Assembly (NCBI GenBank): GCA_021785435.1
Contig: JAJYFE010000024.1
Coordinates: forward strand, 1 to 38,188
Source of the DNA: Planctomycetota bacterium
GTDB taxonomy: Bacteria > Planctomycetota > Phycisphaerae > WQYP01
Reading direction: 5' to 3'
DNA length: 38,188 bases
Numbering within the stretch: the first letter of the stretch is position 1; each line of letters begins with the position of its first letter. The position numbers and the translations under genes were made by a program. The notes beneath the pieces were generated by a model, which saw only the letters and a program-made list of their open reading frames with translations, did no database searches and was not told where the DNA came from. This document shows, piece by piece, positions 25,700 through 34,530 of the stretch.

Positions 25700-26217
25700 A
25701 ACGCATTACCGATGAGCCGGCCGGGCCGGGCGGCCGGCGAAAGGATAGCCGCGTTCGCCAGGCCCTGCGAACTTTGGGCTGCGCCGGCGGCCCCCGCAAT
25801 TCTGGCCGACAGGCGTTACGAAATAATAAATTATCCTAATTGGCGCTGATTATCCAGCGGCGCGGCTTCCGCGCGGATTTTCGGGTGCACGAAAGATTTT
25901 GTGGGGCACGTCGGGGGGGCGGGCGCGGTTTACGCCGGCAGACCAGGTACGGTCAGAGCTGGTACGGTCGGAGCACGGCCGGATCGCCGTGGGCGAATAA
26001 ACCAAGCCGCAACCGAAATATATAGTCCCCGGTCCGCACGGAGGCGGATCCGCCTCGGCGGACTTGCCGGGGGTGGCGGGGCCGCTGCCGAACAGGCTGC
26101 CCTGATAACGAATAAAATCTTCGCACGGCGCGAAGAAACACGGAGATGGTGATACAGATTTTAGTGGCGAAGCGGACCGGCCCGCCTGCACCAAGCTAAG
26201 TGGAAACGCGGAGTGAA
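25700..26217. other. Intergenic 518 nt between ptsI and the secretin-like gene
   Basis: No supported gene. An AT-rich patch near 25818-25850 (minus-strand attaggataatttattatt) is the likely promoter area for ptsI but gives no clear -35/-10 pair. The middle contains a twofold ggtacggtc(a/g)gagc direct repeat near 25945-25976 and a partial inverted copy of the interspersed repeat at about 26020-26050. Confidence 0.5.
26020..26050 (-). repeat. Interspersed repeat, partial inverted copy
   Basis: The minus strand reads ccgcctccgtgcggaccggg then gactatatattt, matching the gtgcggaccgggggct part of copy 1 (near 2635-2666) in opposite orientation with about four differences. Only this part of the repeat is recognisable. 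Confidence 0.6.
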
Positions 26218-27042
26218 TCAGTAGTGGGTCGAGGATCCGCCGATTTCGTGCTGCACATAAACCGGGGCGGTCACGATCAGTCGCTGCTGGAAATAGACGA
26301 TACTGGCCGGCCCGCCGTTGGTGGACCAGATGTTCGGCTCCACGATGGCTTCGATCAACTTAACCAACTTCTTGCCACGGGCGCTGGCGCTATTTTTTTT
26401 CCCGCCGAACAGGTTCTGGCCACCGCCGTAACCACCCCCTCCGCCGCCCCCGCCGCCAAAGAGGTTGTTGTTGCTATTGTTATTGGTGTTCACATTGCTG
26501 GTCTGACCGGCGGTGATGGACACGCCACTATTGTTCTGGGTGGATTGACCGAGATTGAACGTCGGAATGTTGGTATAGGTGATGACGGGCACGAGCAGAT
26601 CCGCCACGTCGTAGACTTTGGTCACCAATTGCCGGTTGGCGTCGGCACGAGTGGTGATGGTCAGCACGTTGTGATACGTGTAGCTGATCAGCGGAACCTG
26701 GGGCGAGGCAATCTGCAGGATCAGGCCCACGACGGTGCGCACGCTGACATTCCTAACGTTCAAGGTGATAGGCGTCATGCGGGTCACGCCCGCGGACTGG
26801 AGCGCATTCCAGTTCACGAACACGTTGGCGCCCGTAACGCTGCGCAGATAGGCGATAGCGTCGCGCAGCGGCACCCCGTTCATCCGGGTGGCAGGCATCA
26901 TCATGTGATTCATGATGCGCTGCGTATCCACCGGACCAGCCGGCGCCGCGGCGCAAGGGAGCGCCGGCGCCACCAGGGCTAAGCCGGCTAGAACCAGGCC
27001 GGCCCCCGCGAGAACACGTGGCAGACGATGTAGGATAGACAT
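26218..27042 (-). CDS. Secreted secretin/STN-like protein with Gly/Asn-rich linker
   Basis: A 274-aa protein with a Sec signal (VLAGAGLVLAGLALVAPALP, cleavage near CAAA). Residues about 50-130 resemble the STN/secretin N-terminal fold (PLRDAIAYLRSVTGANVFVNW, ITLNVRNVSVRTVVGLIL, YTYHNVLTITT), then VTKVYDVADLLVP as in GspD-like proteins. An Asn-rich and poly-Gly linker follows (about nine Gly in a row), then a short domain LVKLIEAIVEPNIWSTNGG and ending GSSTHY. Similar small proteins occur singly in Phycisphaerae; the membrane secretin domain itself is missing. ATG 27042 has GGAGG 8 nt upstream. A possible promoter lies at 27091-27120. Confidence 0.8.
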   Translation of the reverse strand: MSILHRLPRVLAGAGLVLAGLALVAPALPCAAAPAGPVDTQRIMNHMMMPATRMNGVPLRDAIAYLRSVTGANVFVNWNALQSAGVTRMTPITLNVRNVSVRTVVGLILQIASPQVPLISYTYHNVLTITTRADANRQLVTKVYDVADLLVPVITYTNIPTFNLGQSTQNNSGVSITAGQTSNVNTNNNSNNNLFGGGGGGGGGYGGGQNLFGGKKNSASARGKKLVKLIEAIVEPNIWSTNGGPASIVYFQQRLIVTAPVYVQHEIGGSSTHY

Positions 27043-27580
27043 GTTCGGCCCTCCGAAAAGGCGATGGTCAATTGCAACTCTTCTTCCATTAGTATAGACA
27101 TCGCGCCGGGCCTAAAGCAAGCGCCGCCTGAAAGGTGACCAGGATGAAGCGTGGCGATGAATTATGACGGCAGCAGGCACGATCCTGCGTGCCGTAGGTT
27201 CCGGTACGGCCCGCGTCGTCGCAGGGGCGAGCGGACGGCATCCCGATATGTATCGAGCGAGTGTGTCCAGTGGGGCGGATCTTCGACCTGTACTCCGTTT
27301 GGCCTGGAGTCGGACATTTACTCCATACGGCTGTTACGGGGATATCGGATTCGGTATTCCGGCTGGAAAACCAGCATTTTTCCGCAGCTTTCGCTCCCCA
27401 TAATGTACCATCAGAGGCGGCGTTGAGTATCAATGAAAAACGGCAGGTCGGGAGACCTGCACCACAAGAACGTATCGTCAGAGGCCACGTTGAGTATAGC
27501 ATGATGAAACACAATTTATAGCTATACCCGGGATGGGGAGGTGGATGGTTGCTGCTCCCGGCGGTTTGTCTCCCAACGGG
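27043..27580. other. Intergenic 538 nt upstream of the secretin-like gene
   Basis: No gene supported; the 141-aa minus-strand ORF crosses repeats and has no ribosome site. Contents include a possible promoter (minus-strand TTGCTT at 27120-27115, 18 nt, TATACT at 27096-27091), a pair of direct repeats (tcagaggcggcgttgagtat near 27411 and tcagaggccacgttgagtat near 27478) and the hairpin gcaggtc-ggga-gacctgc at 27443-27460 between them. Confidence 0.45.
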
Positions 27581-29368
27581 TTATTCCCCGGATTCGAGCA
27601 CGGCCATGAAGGCCTCCTGTGGAATTTCCACCCGGCCGACCTGCTTCATCCGCTTTTTTCCCGCCTTTTGCTTTTCCAGCAGCTTGCGTTTGCGGCTCAC
27701 GTCGCCACCGTAACATTTCGCCGTCACATTCTTGCGCATAGCGCTGATGGTCTCCCGGGCGATGACCCGCGACCCGATCGCCGCCTGCAACGGAACCTCG
27801 AAGAGATGCCGGCCGATTTCCGCCTTGAGTTTCTTGATAATGGCCCGACCGCGCAAGGCCGCCTTGTCCCGATGCACAATCAGGCTTAACGCATCCACCG
27901 GCTCGCCGTTAACCAGAATGTCCATGCGCACCAGGTCATCAGCGTGAAACCCCAGTAAATTGTAATCCAGCGTGCCGTAGCCGCGGGTAATGGTTTTAAG
28001 CTTGTCGAAAAAATCGAAAATGACCTCGGCCAGGGGCAGATCGTATTCGAGAATGACCCGCTGCAGCCCGAGGTACTCGGTTTTGCGATACTGGCCCCGC
28101 CGATCCTGGCACAGTTTCGATATATCGCCAATGTGTTCGGCGGGAAGAATAATGCTGGCCCGGATCATCGGTTCGCGGATTTCCCGCACCTTGCTGGCGT
28201 CCGGCAGGGCCGCGGCGCTGTCGATGGTCTTGACGGCGCCATCCTGCATCAGGATTTCATACGGCACAGTGGGCGCTGTTTGCACCACCTGCACGTGCTG
28301 TTCGCGTTCCAGTCGCTCCTGGACGATTTCCATATGCAGCAGACCGAGGAAGCCACAGCGGAAACCGAATCCGAGGGCGTCCGATGATTCCGGCTCAAAG
28401 CTAAACGATGAATCGTTGAGGCGCAATTTTTCCAACGCTTCGCGCAGATGGGTGTATTCCGTATCCGGGCCGGGATAGAAATCACAATAAACCATCGGTT
28501 TGGCGGGGCGATAGCCGGGCAAGGCGCTAGCGGCGGGGGTGGCGGCATCGGTGACCGTATCACCGATGGTGACATCGGCGAGCATCTTGATGTTGGCCAC
28601 GAGAAAGCCCACTTCACCGGCGGCCAGGGTGTCCACGTGGGTTGGCTTGGGCATGAATTTACCCAAGTCGGTGATCTGATAGACGCGCTGACGGCCCATC
28701 ATCCGGATTTTCTGCCCAATGGCCAGCCGCCCATTCACCATGCGCACGTACACAATCACGCCGCGGTAGTCGTCGTATTTGCTGTCGAAGATAAGCGCCT
28801 GCAGGGGACGGGCGGCGTCGCCCTTGGGCCCCGGCAGTTGCCGGCAAATCGCCTGGAACAACTCCACCAAGCCCAGGCCGCTTTTGGCCGATATTCGCAG
28901 GCAGCTTAACGCATCAATGCCCAGAACCTGTTCCATCTCCTCAGCCGTTTCATCGGGCCGGGCACTGGGCAGATCAATTTTGTTGATAACGGGAATAATT
29001 TCCAGGCCCGCCTCAATGGCGGCGTAGGCGTTGGCCACGGTTTGGGCCTGCACCCCCTGGGTCGCATCGACCACCAGCAGCGCTCCTTCGCACGCCTGCA
29101 ACGCCTTGGCCACCTCATAATGGAAATCGACGTGGCCGGGCGTATCGATCAGATTCAGCATGTAACGCTGGCCGGCCAGTTCATAAGTCACGGTGACCGC
29201 GCTGGCTTTGATGGTGATGCCGCGTTCCCGCTCCAGCTCCAGATCATCGAGGACCTGGGCCTGCATCTGGCGCTCACTGATGGCGCCGGTGCGTTCTAAG
29301 ATCCGATCGGCCAGCGTGGATTTGCCGTGATCGATATGGGCAATAATGCAGAAGTTACGGATTTCCAT
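27581..29368 (-). CDS. lepA: Elongation factor 4 (LepA), translational GTPase
   Basis: A 595-aa EF4, close to the usual 600. The G domain shows [13 protein letters not shown] (G1), RGITIKA (G2), DTPGHVDF (G3), NKIDLPSA (G4) and SAKSGLG (G5). Then come EF-G-like domains II, III and V, and the LepA-specific C-terminal domain with [21 protein letters not shown] and the ending [26 protein letters not shown]. It acts on ribosomes during elongation or biogenesis. The start is fixed by [17 protein letters not shown]; the ribosome site is weak. It is downstream of recR on the same strand, separated by 146 nt that contain hairpins. Confidence 0.98.
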   Translation of the reverse strand: MEIRNFCIIAHIDHGKSTLADRILERTGAISERQMQAQVLDDLELERERGITIKASAVTVTYELAGQRYMLNLIDTPGHVDFHYEVAKALQACEGALLVVDATQGVQAQTVANAYAAIEAGLEIIPVINKIDLPSARPDETAEEMEQVLGIDALSCLRISAKSGLGLVELFQAICRQLPGPKGDAARPLQALIFDSKYDDYRGVIVYVRMVNGRLAIGQKIRMMGRQRVYQITDLGKFMPKPTHVDTLAAGEVGFLVANIKMLADVTIGDTVTDAATPAASALPGYRPAKPMVYCDFYPGPDTEYTHLREALEKLRLNDSSFSFEPESSDALGFGFRCGFLGLLHMEIVQERLEREQHVQVVQTAPTVPYEILMQDGAVKTIDSAAALPDASKVREIREPMIRASIILPAEHIGDISKLCQDRRGQYRKTEYLGLQRVILEYDLPLAEVIFDFFDKLKTITRGYGTLDYNLLGFHADDLVRMDILVNGEPVDALSLIVHRDKAALRGRAIIKKLKAEIGRHLFEVPLQAAIGSRVIARETISAMRKNVTAKCYGGDVSRKRKLLEKQKAGKKRMKQVGRVEIPQEAFMAVLESGE

Positions 29369-29441
29369 AAGCGCTCATTTCGCCAGGTCGGGCTGGCCGG
29401 ACGTATCCGGGTGGTGATCCGCCCGGGTTTTTCACCACCGC

Positions 29442-29483
29442 ACCACAGAAAGCGCGGCGAAGCCGCGCTGGGTCCTCTGTGGT
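29442..29483. repeat. CTCTGTG-type hairpin between recR and lepA
   Basis: Outer arms accacaga and tctgtggt enclose a perfect inner hairpin agcgcggc-gaa-gccgcgct. The arms resemble those of the element at 4254-4397. An additional ggtggtga/tcaccacc pair lies just before it at about 29411-29439. No U-tract follows, so a terminator role for recR is uncertain. Confidence 0.55.
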
Positions 29484-29514
29484 TTCTGCGGCGAAACGTT
29501 CGAGTCGGGCGGCC

Positions 29515-30144
29515 TCAGAGGCGCGTCCGTCCGGCCAGGGCGTCGGAAAGAATGGTTTTGTTGGCGTGCTCAATCTGCGCTCCGCTCGGCAGGCCGCGCG
29601 CCAGACGGGTAATCGTGATGCCGGCGCCCTGCAGTTGGCTCTGCAGATATAACGCGGTGCCATCGCCTTCCATGGTCGGATTCGTCGCTAAAATAATTTC
29701 CCGCACCACCGGCCGGCCGTCTGCGTCGCGCTGCCTGGCCCGCTCCAGCAGCGCTGGCACGGTAAGCTTTTCCGGCCCGAGTCCCTCCAGCGGCGCCAGC
29801 CGTCCGAGCAGCACATGATAGACTCCGTCATACGCTCCGGTTGCCTCCAGCTGAAATAAATCTTTCGGCTGCTCGACCACGCAGATCACGCTGTGGTCCC
29901 GGCCGGGATCCGCACAGATCGCGCAGGGATCCGCTTCGGTCAGCTGATGGCAAATATGGCAGTGCCGAACCTGCTCTTTCACGGCGCGAATCGCCTCCGC
30001 CAAGGCCAAGGCCTCCTCCGGCTGGCTTTTCAGAATATGGAACACCATCCGTTCCGCGGAGCGTGCGCCGACGCCCGGCAGCCGACCGAACAATTCAATC
30101 AGCCGCTGCACGCTGGCGCTATAACCGGCCTTGGACCGGGCCAT
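29515..30144 (-). CDS. recR: Recombination protein RecR
   Basis: A 209-aa RecR, which with RecFO loads RecA at gaps. It has the N-terminal HhH-like region LIELFGRLPGVGARSAERMVFHIL, the C4 zinc finger CHIC...CAIC (Cys 62, 65, 74, 77), and the Toprim domain with VICVVEQPKDLFQLE and REIILATNPTMEGDGTALYL, ending with the conserved ITRLARGLPSGAQIEHANKT. ATG 30144 has GGAG 8 nt upstream. The gene order dnaX-ybaB-recR is the classical cluster, although a 230-nt gap separates it from ybaB. Confidence 0.97.
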   Translation of the reverse strand: MARSKAGYSASVQRLIELFGRLPGVGARSAERMVFHILKSQPEEALALAEAIRAVKEQVRHCHICHQLTEADPCAICADPGRDHSVICVVEQPKDLFQLEATGAYDGVYHVLLGRLAPLEGLGPEKLTVPALLERARQRDADGRPVVREIILATNPTMEGDGTALYLQSQLQGAGITITRLARGLPSGAQIEHANKTILSDALAGRTRL

Positions 30145-30374
30145 TGCTTCAGCTCCGATAGCGCGTCTCCACCGCCGGGCGGGGCAGTGGATTTTAGGTT
30201 TTTGGTTACGGGCAGCCCACCTGAAACCTGAAACCTAACCCCTACTGCTCTGTCACCACTTATCTTTACTGGTACCCCGGCCGCCGCCATTCGCCGAGCT
30301 GAAGCCCGGTGCTTCGGGTTCGGTGGCGGTCTGGGCCTCTTTCTCCCGCCAGAAATTTAGCGCTGGATAGAGTA
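30145..30374. other. Gap between ybaB and recR with a GAAACCT-type repeat
   Basis: The stretch contains cctgaaacctgaaacctaa near 30220, the same kind of simple repeat that encodes the end of the pseudopilin B leader, plus an inverted-like partner ttttaggtttttgg near 30190. No gene seen. Confidence 0.4.
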
Positions 30375-30725
30375 CTACGGCCCCGCCCCCAGCAGATGCT
30401 GGAATGCCGACAGATCCAGGTTTCCGGTGATTTCCCGCACCTGTTTTTGAATCTCCGCCCGCACGTTCGTGAGCGCCTGGTTGACCGCCGCCCGTGTCAA
30501 ATCGGCGAGCAATTCGCCATCCTGTCGCGGGGCGTCGGGCGAAAATTGCAACTCCACGATTTCCATGATCCCGTTGGCCGTGGCGGTCACCATCCCGCCG
30601 CCGGCGGCGCCCGTCGCGCGAAGATTCACGAGGCGTTGCTGAAACTCGCCCATTTTACCCTGGATTTCCTTGGCCCGGGCCAGCAGTGGTGCCAATTGCC
30701 CCAGGCTCTTCAACGAATCAAACAT
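30375..30725 (-). CDS. ybaB: YbaB/EbfC family nucleoid-associated protein
   Basis: A 116-aa protein of the YbaB/EbfC DNA-binding family, a small dimeric nucleoid protein. The helical N-terminus (ARAKEIQGKMGEFQQRLVNLRATG) is followed by the strand-rich core GGGMVTATANGIMEIVELQFSPDA and a C-terminal helix. It starts 42 nt after dnaX, in the standard order, so cotranscription with dnaX is likely. AAGG lies about 9 nt before ATG 30725. Confidence 0.92.
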   Translation of the reverse strand: MFDSLKSLGQLAPLLARAKEIQGKMGEFQQRLVNLRATGAAGGGMVTATANGIMEIVELQFSPDAPRQDGELLADLTRAAVNQALTNVRAEIQKQVREITGNLDLSAFQHLLGAGP

Positions 30726-30767
30726 ATGGCCAAGCCTTTCGTTCGTCTTAATCTCGCTGTCGGCCGG

Positions 30768-32315
30768 TTACTCGCGCGGCGCCGGCTCTTCAAGTATTTC
30801 CACGGCCACCACCTGGGCGGATAATTTTTCCGCCAGCTGGCGCACCACGGGCAGCTCCTGGGCCCGCCGCGTCAGCTCGGGCGTCAGGCGCGGCCCCCCG
30901 GCGACGGCCGCACCGGCCTGAACCGGGGCCTTATTCCCGCCGGGTTGCGGGCGCCAGGGGGACGGCGCCGCCGGCCGGACCGGGGGCGGAGGATCGGGTG
31001 GCGGCGCCGCCAATTCCGGCGCCAGGCCAGCGGGTCTAGAACCGTCGCCGTCGGCGGCTAATCGCCCCTGGAGTCCCCGCGTGGCGGGCGTCGCGGAGCC
31101 TGGCGCCTCTGCCCCGGACACCGTTGAGATGGCGCTTAAACGCTTCGGTGCTGTGGCGGGTTCCGGCGCGCCGGGTTCGGAATCCGGGAGTTTTTCGAGC
31201 CATTCGCCCAGGGCGCTGAAGCACGGCGCCAGGGCCAAGCGCACCAGCAGGGCGTCGAGCAGCGGGCGCTGCATGGTGCTGCCGCGGATCGAGCGCTGCG
31301 TCTGGTCGCACAGGGCAATGTGGTGCGACAGCGTGGGCGCATCGAAGCGCCGCGCCAGCGCCGCCAGCGTGCAGCGCCATTCGCCTGGCACGTCCAGCAG
31401 AGGCGTGTCTTCCCCGCAGACCACCAGGATCATCAGGTTCCGAAAAAAATCCGCCAGTTCCGTTAACAGCCATTCCGGCGCCATGCCGTCCGCCAGTAGT
31501 TGTTGGGCCTGGCTTAGCACGGCCGCCGCCTGGCCGTCCGCCATGGCCCCGGCCAAAGCCGCCAGCGCCGCCACCGGCGGAGATCCCAGCAAACTTTCCA
31601 GAAGCGCCTCAGTAATCCGCCCGGCCCCCAGGGACAGCACCCGGTCCAGCAGCGACAAGGCGTCGCGCATGGAGCCGGCCGCCAGGATGGCGATGCGATG
31701 CAGGGCCGCCTCATCCGCCGTCGCCTTCTCCTGCTGGCAGATATTCTTCAGATGCTCCGTGATGCGCCCCACCGGTATATTCTTAAAATCATAACGCTGG
31801 CAGCGGCTTAAAATCGTCGGCGGCACGCGATGCACGTCCGTGGTGGCGAAAATGAATTTCACGTGCGGCGGCGGCTCCTCCAGCGTTTTGAGCAGGGCGT
31901 TGAACGCCGCCATGGACAGCATGTGCACTTCGTCGATGATGTAAATCTTATACGGCGAGCGGCTCGGAGCGATGCCCGCGCTCTGCCGCAGGTCGCGGAT
32001 CTGGTCCACCCCATTGTTGGAAGCGCCGTCAATTTCGATCACATCGATGTCGTCCCCGCGGCCGATCGCCAGGCAGGCCGGACATACGCCGCAGGGCTGG
32101 CCCTGCTTGACCTCTGGACAGTTGATGGCTTTCGCCAGAATGCGCGCCGCCGACGTTTTGCCCACCCCGCGCGTGCCGGTAAATATGAACGCATGGGCCA
32201 CCCGGCCGGTGGTCACCGCATTCCGCAGGGTTTGGGCGATGGCCTCCTGCCCGATCAGCTCGCCAAAGTTCCGCGAGCGGTAGCGCCGCGCCAGCACTGT
32301 GTATCCGTCAGCCAT
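30768..32315 (-). CDS. dnaX: DNA polymerase III subunit gamma/tau
   Basis: A 515-aa clamp-loader ATPase. It carries Walker A GTRGVGKTSAAR (residues 47-58), the zinc module Cys 66, 75, 78, 81, Walker B IYIIDEVHML, the DnaX sensor-1 region FIFATTDVHRVPPTILSRCQRYDF and sensor 2 GSMRDALSLLDR. After the clamp-loader domains comes a Pro/Ala-rich linker (PPPDPPPPVRPAAP) and a short C-terminal segment, shorter than E. coli tau. I saw no obvious A-rich slippery site for programmed frameshifting. The ribosome site before ATG 32315 is weak. It is the first gene of the dnaX-ybaB-recR cluster. Confidence 0.97.
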   Translation of the reverse strand: MADGYTVLARRYRSRNFGELIGQEAIAQTLRNAVTTGRVAHAFIFTGTRGVGKTSAARILAKAINCPEVKQGQPCGVCPACLAIGRGDDIDVIEIDGASNNGVDQIRDLRQSAGIAPSRSPYKIYIIDEVHMLSMAAFNALLKTLEEPPPHVKFIFATTDVHRVPPTILSRCQRYDFKNIPVGRITEHLKNICQQEKATADEAALHRIAILAAGSMRDALSLLDRVLSLGAGRITEALLESLLGSPPVAALAALAGAMADGQAAAVLSQAQQLLADGMAPEWLLTELADFFRNLMILVVCGEDTPLLDVPGEWRCTLAALARRFDAPTLSHHIALCDQTQRSIRGSTMQRPLLDALLVRLALAPCFSALGEWLEKLPDSEPGAPEPATAPKRLSAISTVSGAEAPGSATPATRGLQGRLAADGDGSRPAGLAPELAAPPPDPPPPVRPAAPSPWRPQPGGNKAPVQAGAAVAGGPRLTPELTRRAQELPVVRQLAEKLSAQVVAVEILEEPAPRE

Positions 32316-32411
32316 GTCTTCACTATAACCTAAACGTTTTTGCTTTTCAGTTTCACCTTACGCCGCAGGCGACTCATTCTCCAGGGTGTGGCCAGGTTCT
32401 GTGGCCAGGAC

Positions 32412-32480
32412 GTGCCGACGGACGGCATAAAAGCCGCCGCTAAGATGGTTGGGGATTTGGCCCTATCGCTGATGACCGGC
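32412..32480. repeat. Second interspersed repeat family, copy 2
   Basis: It aligns with 11775-11838 through gacggcataaaagccgccgc, a variable part, and ttggccctatcgctg. Both copies sit in gaps beside regulatory regions. Confidence 0.45.
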
Positions 32481-32781
32481 CTTGAACAAGAAATCCGGGC
32501 ATACCCATTCCCCATTCATGCTCAGGGCCGTTTGTGCTTTGCCGGGCGCGGAATTAATATAAACCACCCGCGGGGGGTATAGGCTGGATGACGTTGGCGC
32601 CAGCCGTGGGTCCGGCGCTCGCAGCGGCGTTTCGGGGGCCGGCCGGTATACCGGGCGCCCGCGTTAACGCTGCCGCTACCAAAATAGCGGCCCACCCCGG
32701 CATTTTCAGGGCAGTAGTGTGTTGTCAAACGATAAATTTGGGGTTGGAGAAAGAGCCCCGGACCCGCCACCAAACCCCAAG

Positions 32782-32801
32782 CACCGGCCTTCAGGCCGGT
32801 G
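32782..32801. repeat. Hairpin caccggcc-ttca-ggccggtg
   Basis: An 8-bp perfect stem with a four-base loop, 59 nt before the ThuA-Gfo start codon. It could be a REP-like repeat; it lacks a T-tract. Confidence 0.6.
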
Positions 32802-32859
32802 AACGGCGGCGGCCGCGATACCCGAAGGCTAAGTGGTGACAAAGCAGTGGAGGCAACTG

Positions 32860-34491
32860 ATGGAACCGCGGAATATGTTGTTGGTTACCGGTGGGGAGCA
32901 GCACGATTTCACCGCCTTGGCGGACCGGCTGAAGCACTTGGCTAACGGGCAGGGCTGGAACGTCACCGCTACGCAGGATCGTGCGGCGCTGGCGCAACTG
33001 TCGGCGGGAGCCTTTGCCACGGTGGTGCTCTGCGCGCAGGGTGGCGAACTGACCGCCTCCCAGGAACGCGGCTTGGTCGACTTCGTCCAGGGTGGCGGCG
33101 GCTTCGTGGGAATCCACGGCGCGGCGACCATCGGCCCCAGCCATACCGGCTATCAAGCCTTGCTGGGATGCCGGTTCGTTGGCCACGGCCCGCCGGTGGA
33201 ACTCGACATCGAGCCGGCGGACCCGGATCACTTTATCACCCGCCACGTGCGCCGCTTCCGGGCGCCGACCGAACTGTACCAACTGGAAATGACGGTACAC
33301 GACGAGCACCTGCTGCTCCAATCCGTCTGGCAGGGAAAAATCCAGCCGGTGGCTTATGTGCGCCACCAGGGGCGGGGGCGCGTGGTCTATCTGTCCCTGG
33401 GGCATACGGTCGAAGATTTCCAGGACGGCCCATGGTTGACGGTTTTGCTGCGGGCTTGGCGCTGGGCCGCCGGCGCGACGGAGAAGCCGCCGTTGAAAGC
33501 CGGGGTCATCGGTTACGGCGGCGCGTTCAACATGGGCAAACACCACCTGACCGAAATGAAAAACGCCGGTCTTATTCCGGTGGCGGCCTGTGACATTGAT
33601 CCGGTCCGCATGAAGGCGGCGGCGGCGGATTTTCCCGCGCTGCAAACCTACACCGACGTCGGCGCCCTGCTGGCAAAATCCGAAGCCGAACTGTTAACCG
33701 TTATTTTACCGCACAACGTCCACGCGTCGGTGGCCACGCAGGTATTAGCCAGCGGCCGGCACTGCGTGGTGGAGAAACCGATGGCCATTACGTCGGCCGA
33801 AGTGCAGACCATGATCGCAGCGGCGGAAAAACACCAGCGGCTGCTCAGCGCCTACCACAATCGCCGCTGGGATGGTGACTTTCTGGCCATTGAGCATGTG
33901 GTGCGACGGCGCCAGCTTCTCGGCGATCTGTTCCAGGTGGAAATGGGGATGAGCCATTACGGCGCGCCGGGCAATTGGTGGCGTTCACACAAGGATATTT
34001 CCGGGGGCATCCAATACGACTGGGGCGCCCATCTTATATATTGGGCGCTGGAATTGATTGACGGCCCGATAGACTGGGTGGTGGCCACGGCCCAAAAACG
34101 GGTTTGGCGCCAGGCCAGCAATGAAGACCATCTCTCCGCCTATGTGCGTTTTCGCAGCGGCTGCATCCTGCAGTTTGAAACGTCCAGCATCGCCCGCGCC
34201 CCCAAGCCGCGGTGGCGCATTTTGGGCACCCGCGGGGCGATCGTGGATACCTGGAACGGCGCCTTTGATCTGGCGATCTATGAACCCGGGGTCCATCACG
34301 AAACGCCCGCCCGGGTGAAATACTATGAAACCCAGTGGGGACGATATTACGAAAACATCGCGGATCATCTGGGCTTGGGCGATCCCCTGGAAATCACCGC
34401 GCGCAAAGCCGGCCGGGTGATTCATCTGCTATACGCCATGGATCAGGCCGCCGCCAGCGGCCGCCAGGAGCGCGTCAGCGGCGAAGGTTGA
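32860..34491 (+). CDS. ThuA domain fused to Gfo/Idh/MocA oxidoreductase
   Basis: A 543-aa fusion. Residues about 1-205 match ThuA (glutamine amidotransferase-like fold): MLLVTGGEQHDFTALADRLK, GGGGFVGIHGAAT, QPVAYVRHQGRGRVVYLSLGH. From about 213 a Gfo/Idh/MocA NAD(P)-dependent sugar dehydrogenase follows, with Rossmann GVIGYGGAFNMGKHHL, VVEKPMAITSAE where EKP holds the catalytic Lys, AYHNRRWDGDF, and GGIQYDWGAHLIYW. In other genomes ThuA and Gfo/Idh/MocA genes are neighbours in sugar operons. Here they are one chain, implying a shared sugar substrate. ATG 32860 has GGAGG 6 nt upstream; the track start at GTG 32833 lacks one. Confidence 0.92.
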   Translation: MEPRNMLLVTGGEQHDFTALADRLKHLANGQGWNVTATQDRAALAQLSAGAFATVVLCAQGGELTASQERGLVDFVQGGGGFVGIHGAATIGPSHTGYQALLGCRFVGHGPPVELDIEPADPDHFITRHVRRFRAPTELYQLEMTVHDEHLLLQSVWQGKIQPVAYVRHQGRGRVVYLSLGHTVEDFQDGPWLTVLLRAWRWAAGATEKPPLKAGVIGYGGAFNMGKHHLTEMKNAGLIPVAACDIDPVRMKAAAADFPALQTYTDVGALLAKSEAELLTVILPHNVHASVATQVLASGRHCVVEKPMAITSAEVQTMIAAAEKHQRLLSAYHNRRWDGDFLAIEHVVRRRQLLGDLFQVEMGMSHYGAPGNWWRSHKDISGGIQYDWGAHLIYWALELIDGPIDWVVATAQKRVWRQASNEDHLSAYVRFRSGCILQFETSSIARAPKPRWRILGTRGAIVDTWNGAFDLAIYEPGVHHETPARVKYYETQWGRYYENIADHLGLGDPLEITARKAGRVIHLLYAMDQAAASGRQERVSGEG

Positions 34492-34516
34492 CATTTGTCG
34501 ATCATAGTCGAATAAT
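34488..34516 (+). promoter_or_regulatory. Promoter giving a probably leaderless ATPase mRNA
   Basis: TTGACA (34488-34493, overlapping the stop of the upstream gene), a 17-nt spacer and AATAAT (34511-34516) predict transcription from about 34523, within about 3 nt of the ATG at 34526. No Shine-Dalgarno site precedes this ATG, which agrees with leaderless translation. The -10 box lies inside the 30-bp palindrome. Confidence 0.65.
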
Positions 34517-34530
34517 TATTCGACTATGAT
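34501..34530. promoter_or_regulatory. Perfect 30-bp palindrome covering -10 box and start codon
   Basis: The half-site atcatagtcgaataa is followed directly by its exact reverse complement, with no loop. It is AT-rich in a GC-rich region and contains the ATG of the AAA+ gene. As DNA it is a good dimer-binding operator; as RNA it could only form if transcription began further upstream. Confidence 0.85.

Larger units (their letters stand above)
32316..32859. other. Divergent intergenic region between dnaX and the ThuA-Gfo gene
   Basis: No gene supported. It contains the second copy of repeat family 2 near 32412-32480, an AT-rich spot at about 32552-32566, and the perfect hairpin caccggcc-ttca-ggccggtg at 32782-32801. 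For dnaX a weak candidate promoter (minus-strand CTGAAA, 17 nt, TATAGT) ends only a few bases before the start codon, so I give it little weight. Confidence 0.5.

Noticed and set aside
27089-27514. 141-aa minus-strand ORF
   Set aside because: It runs through direct repeats and a hairpin, has no ribosome site and no protein family features.
32316-32350. Promoter for dnaX (minus-strand CTGAAA-17-TATAGT)
   Set aside because: Weak -35 match and the predicted start would fall at the ATG; not enough support for a separate feature.
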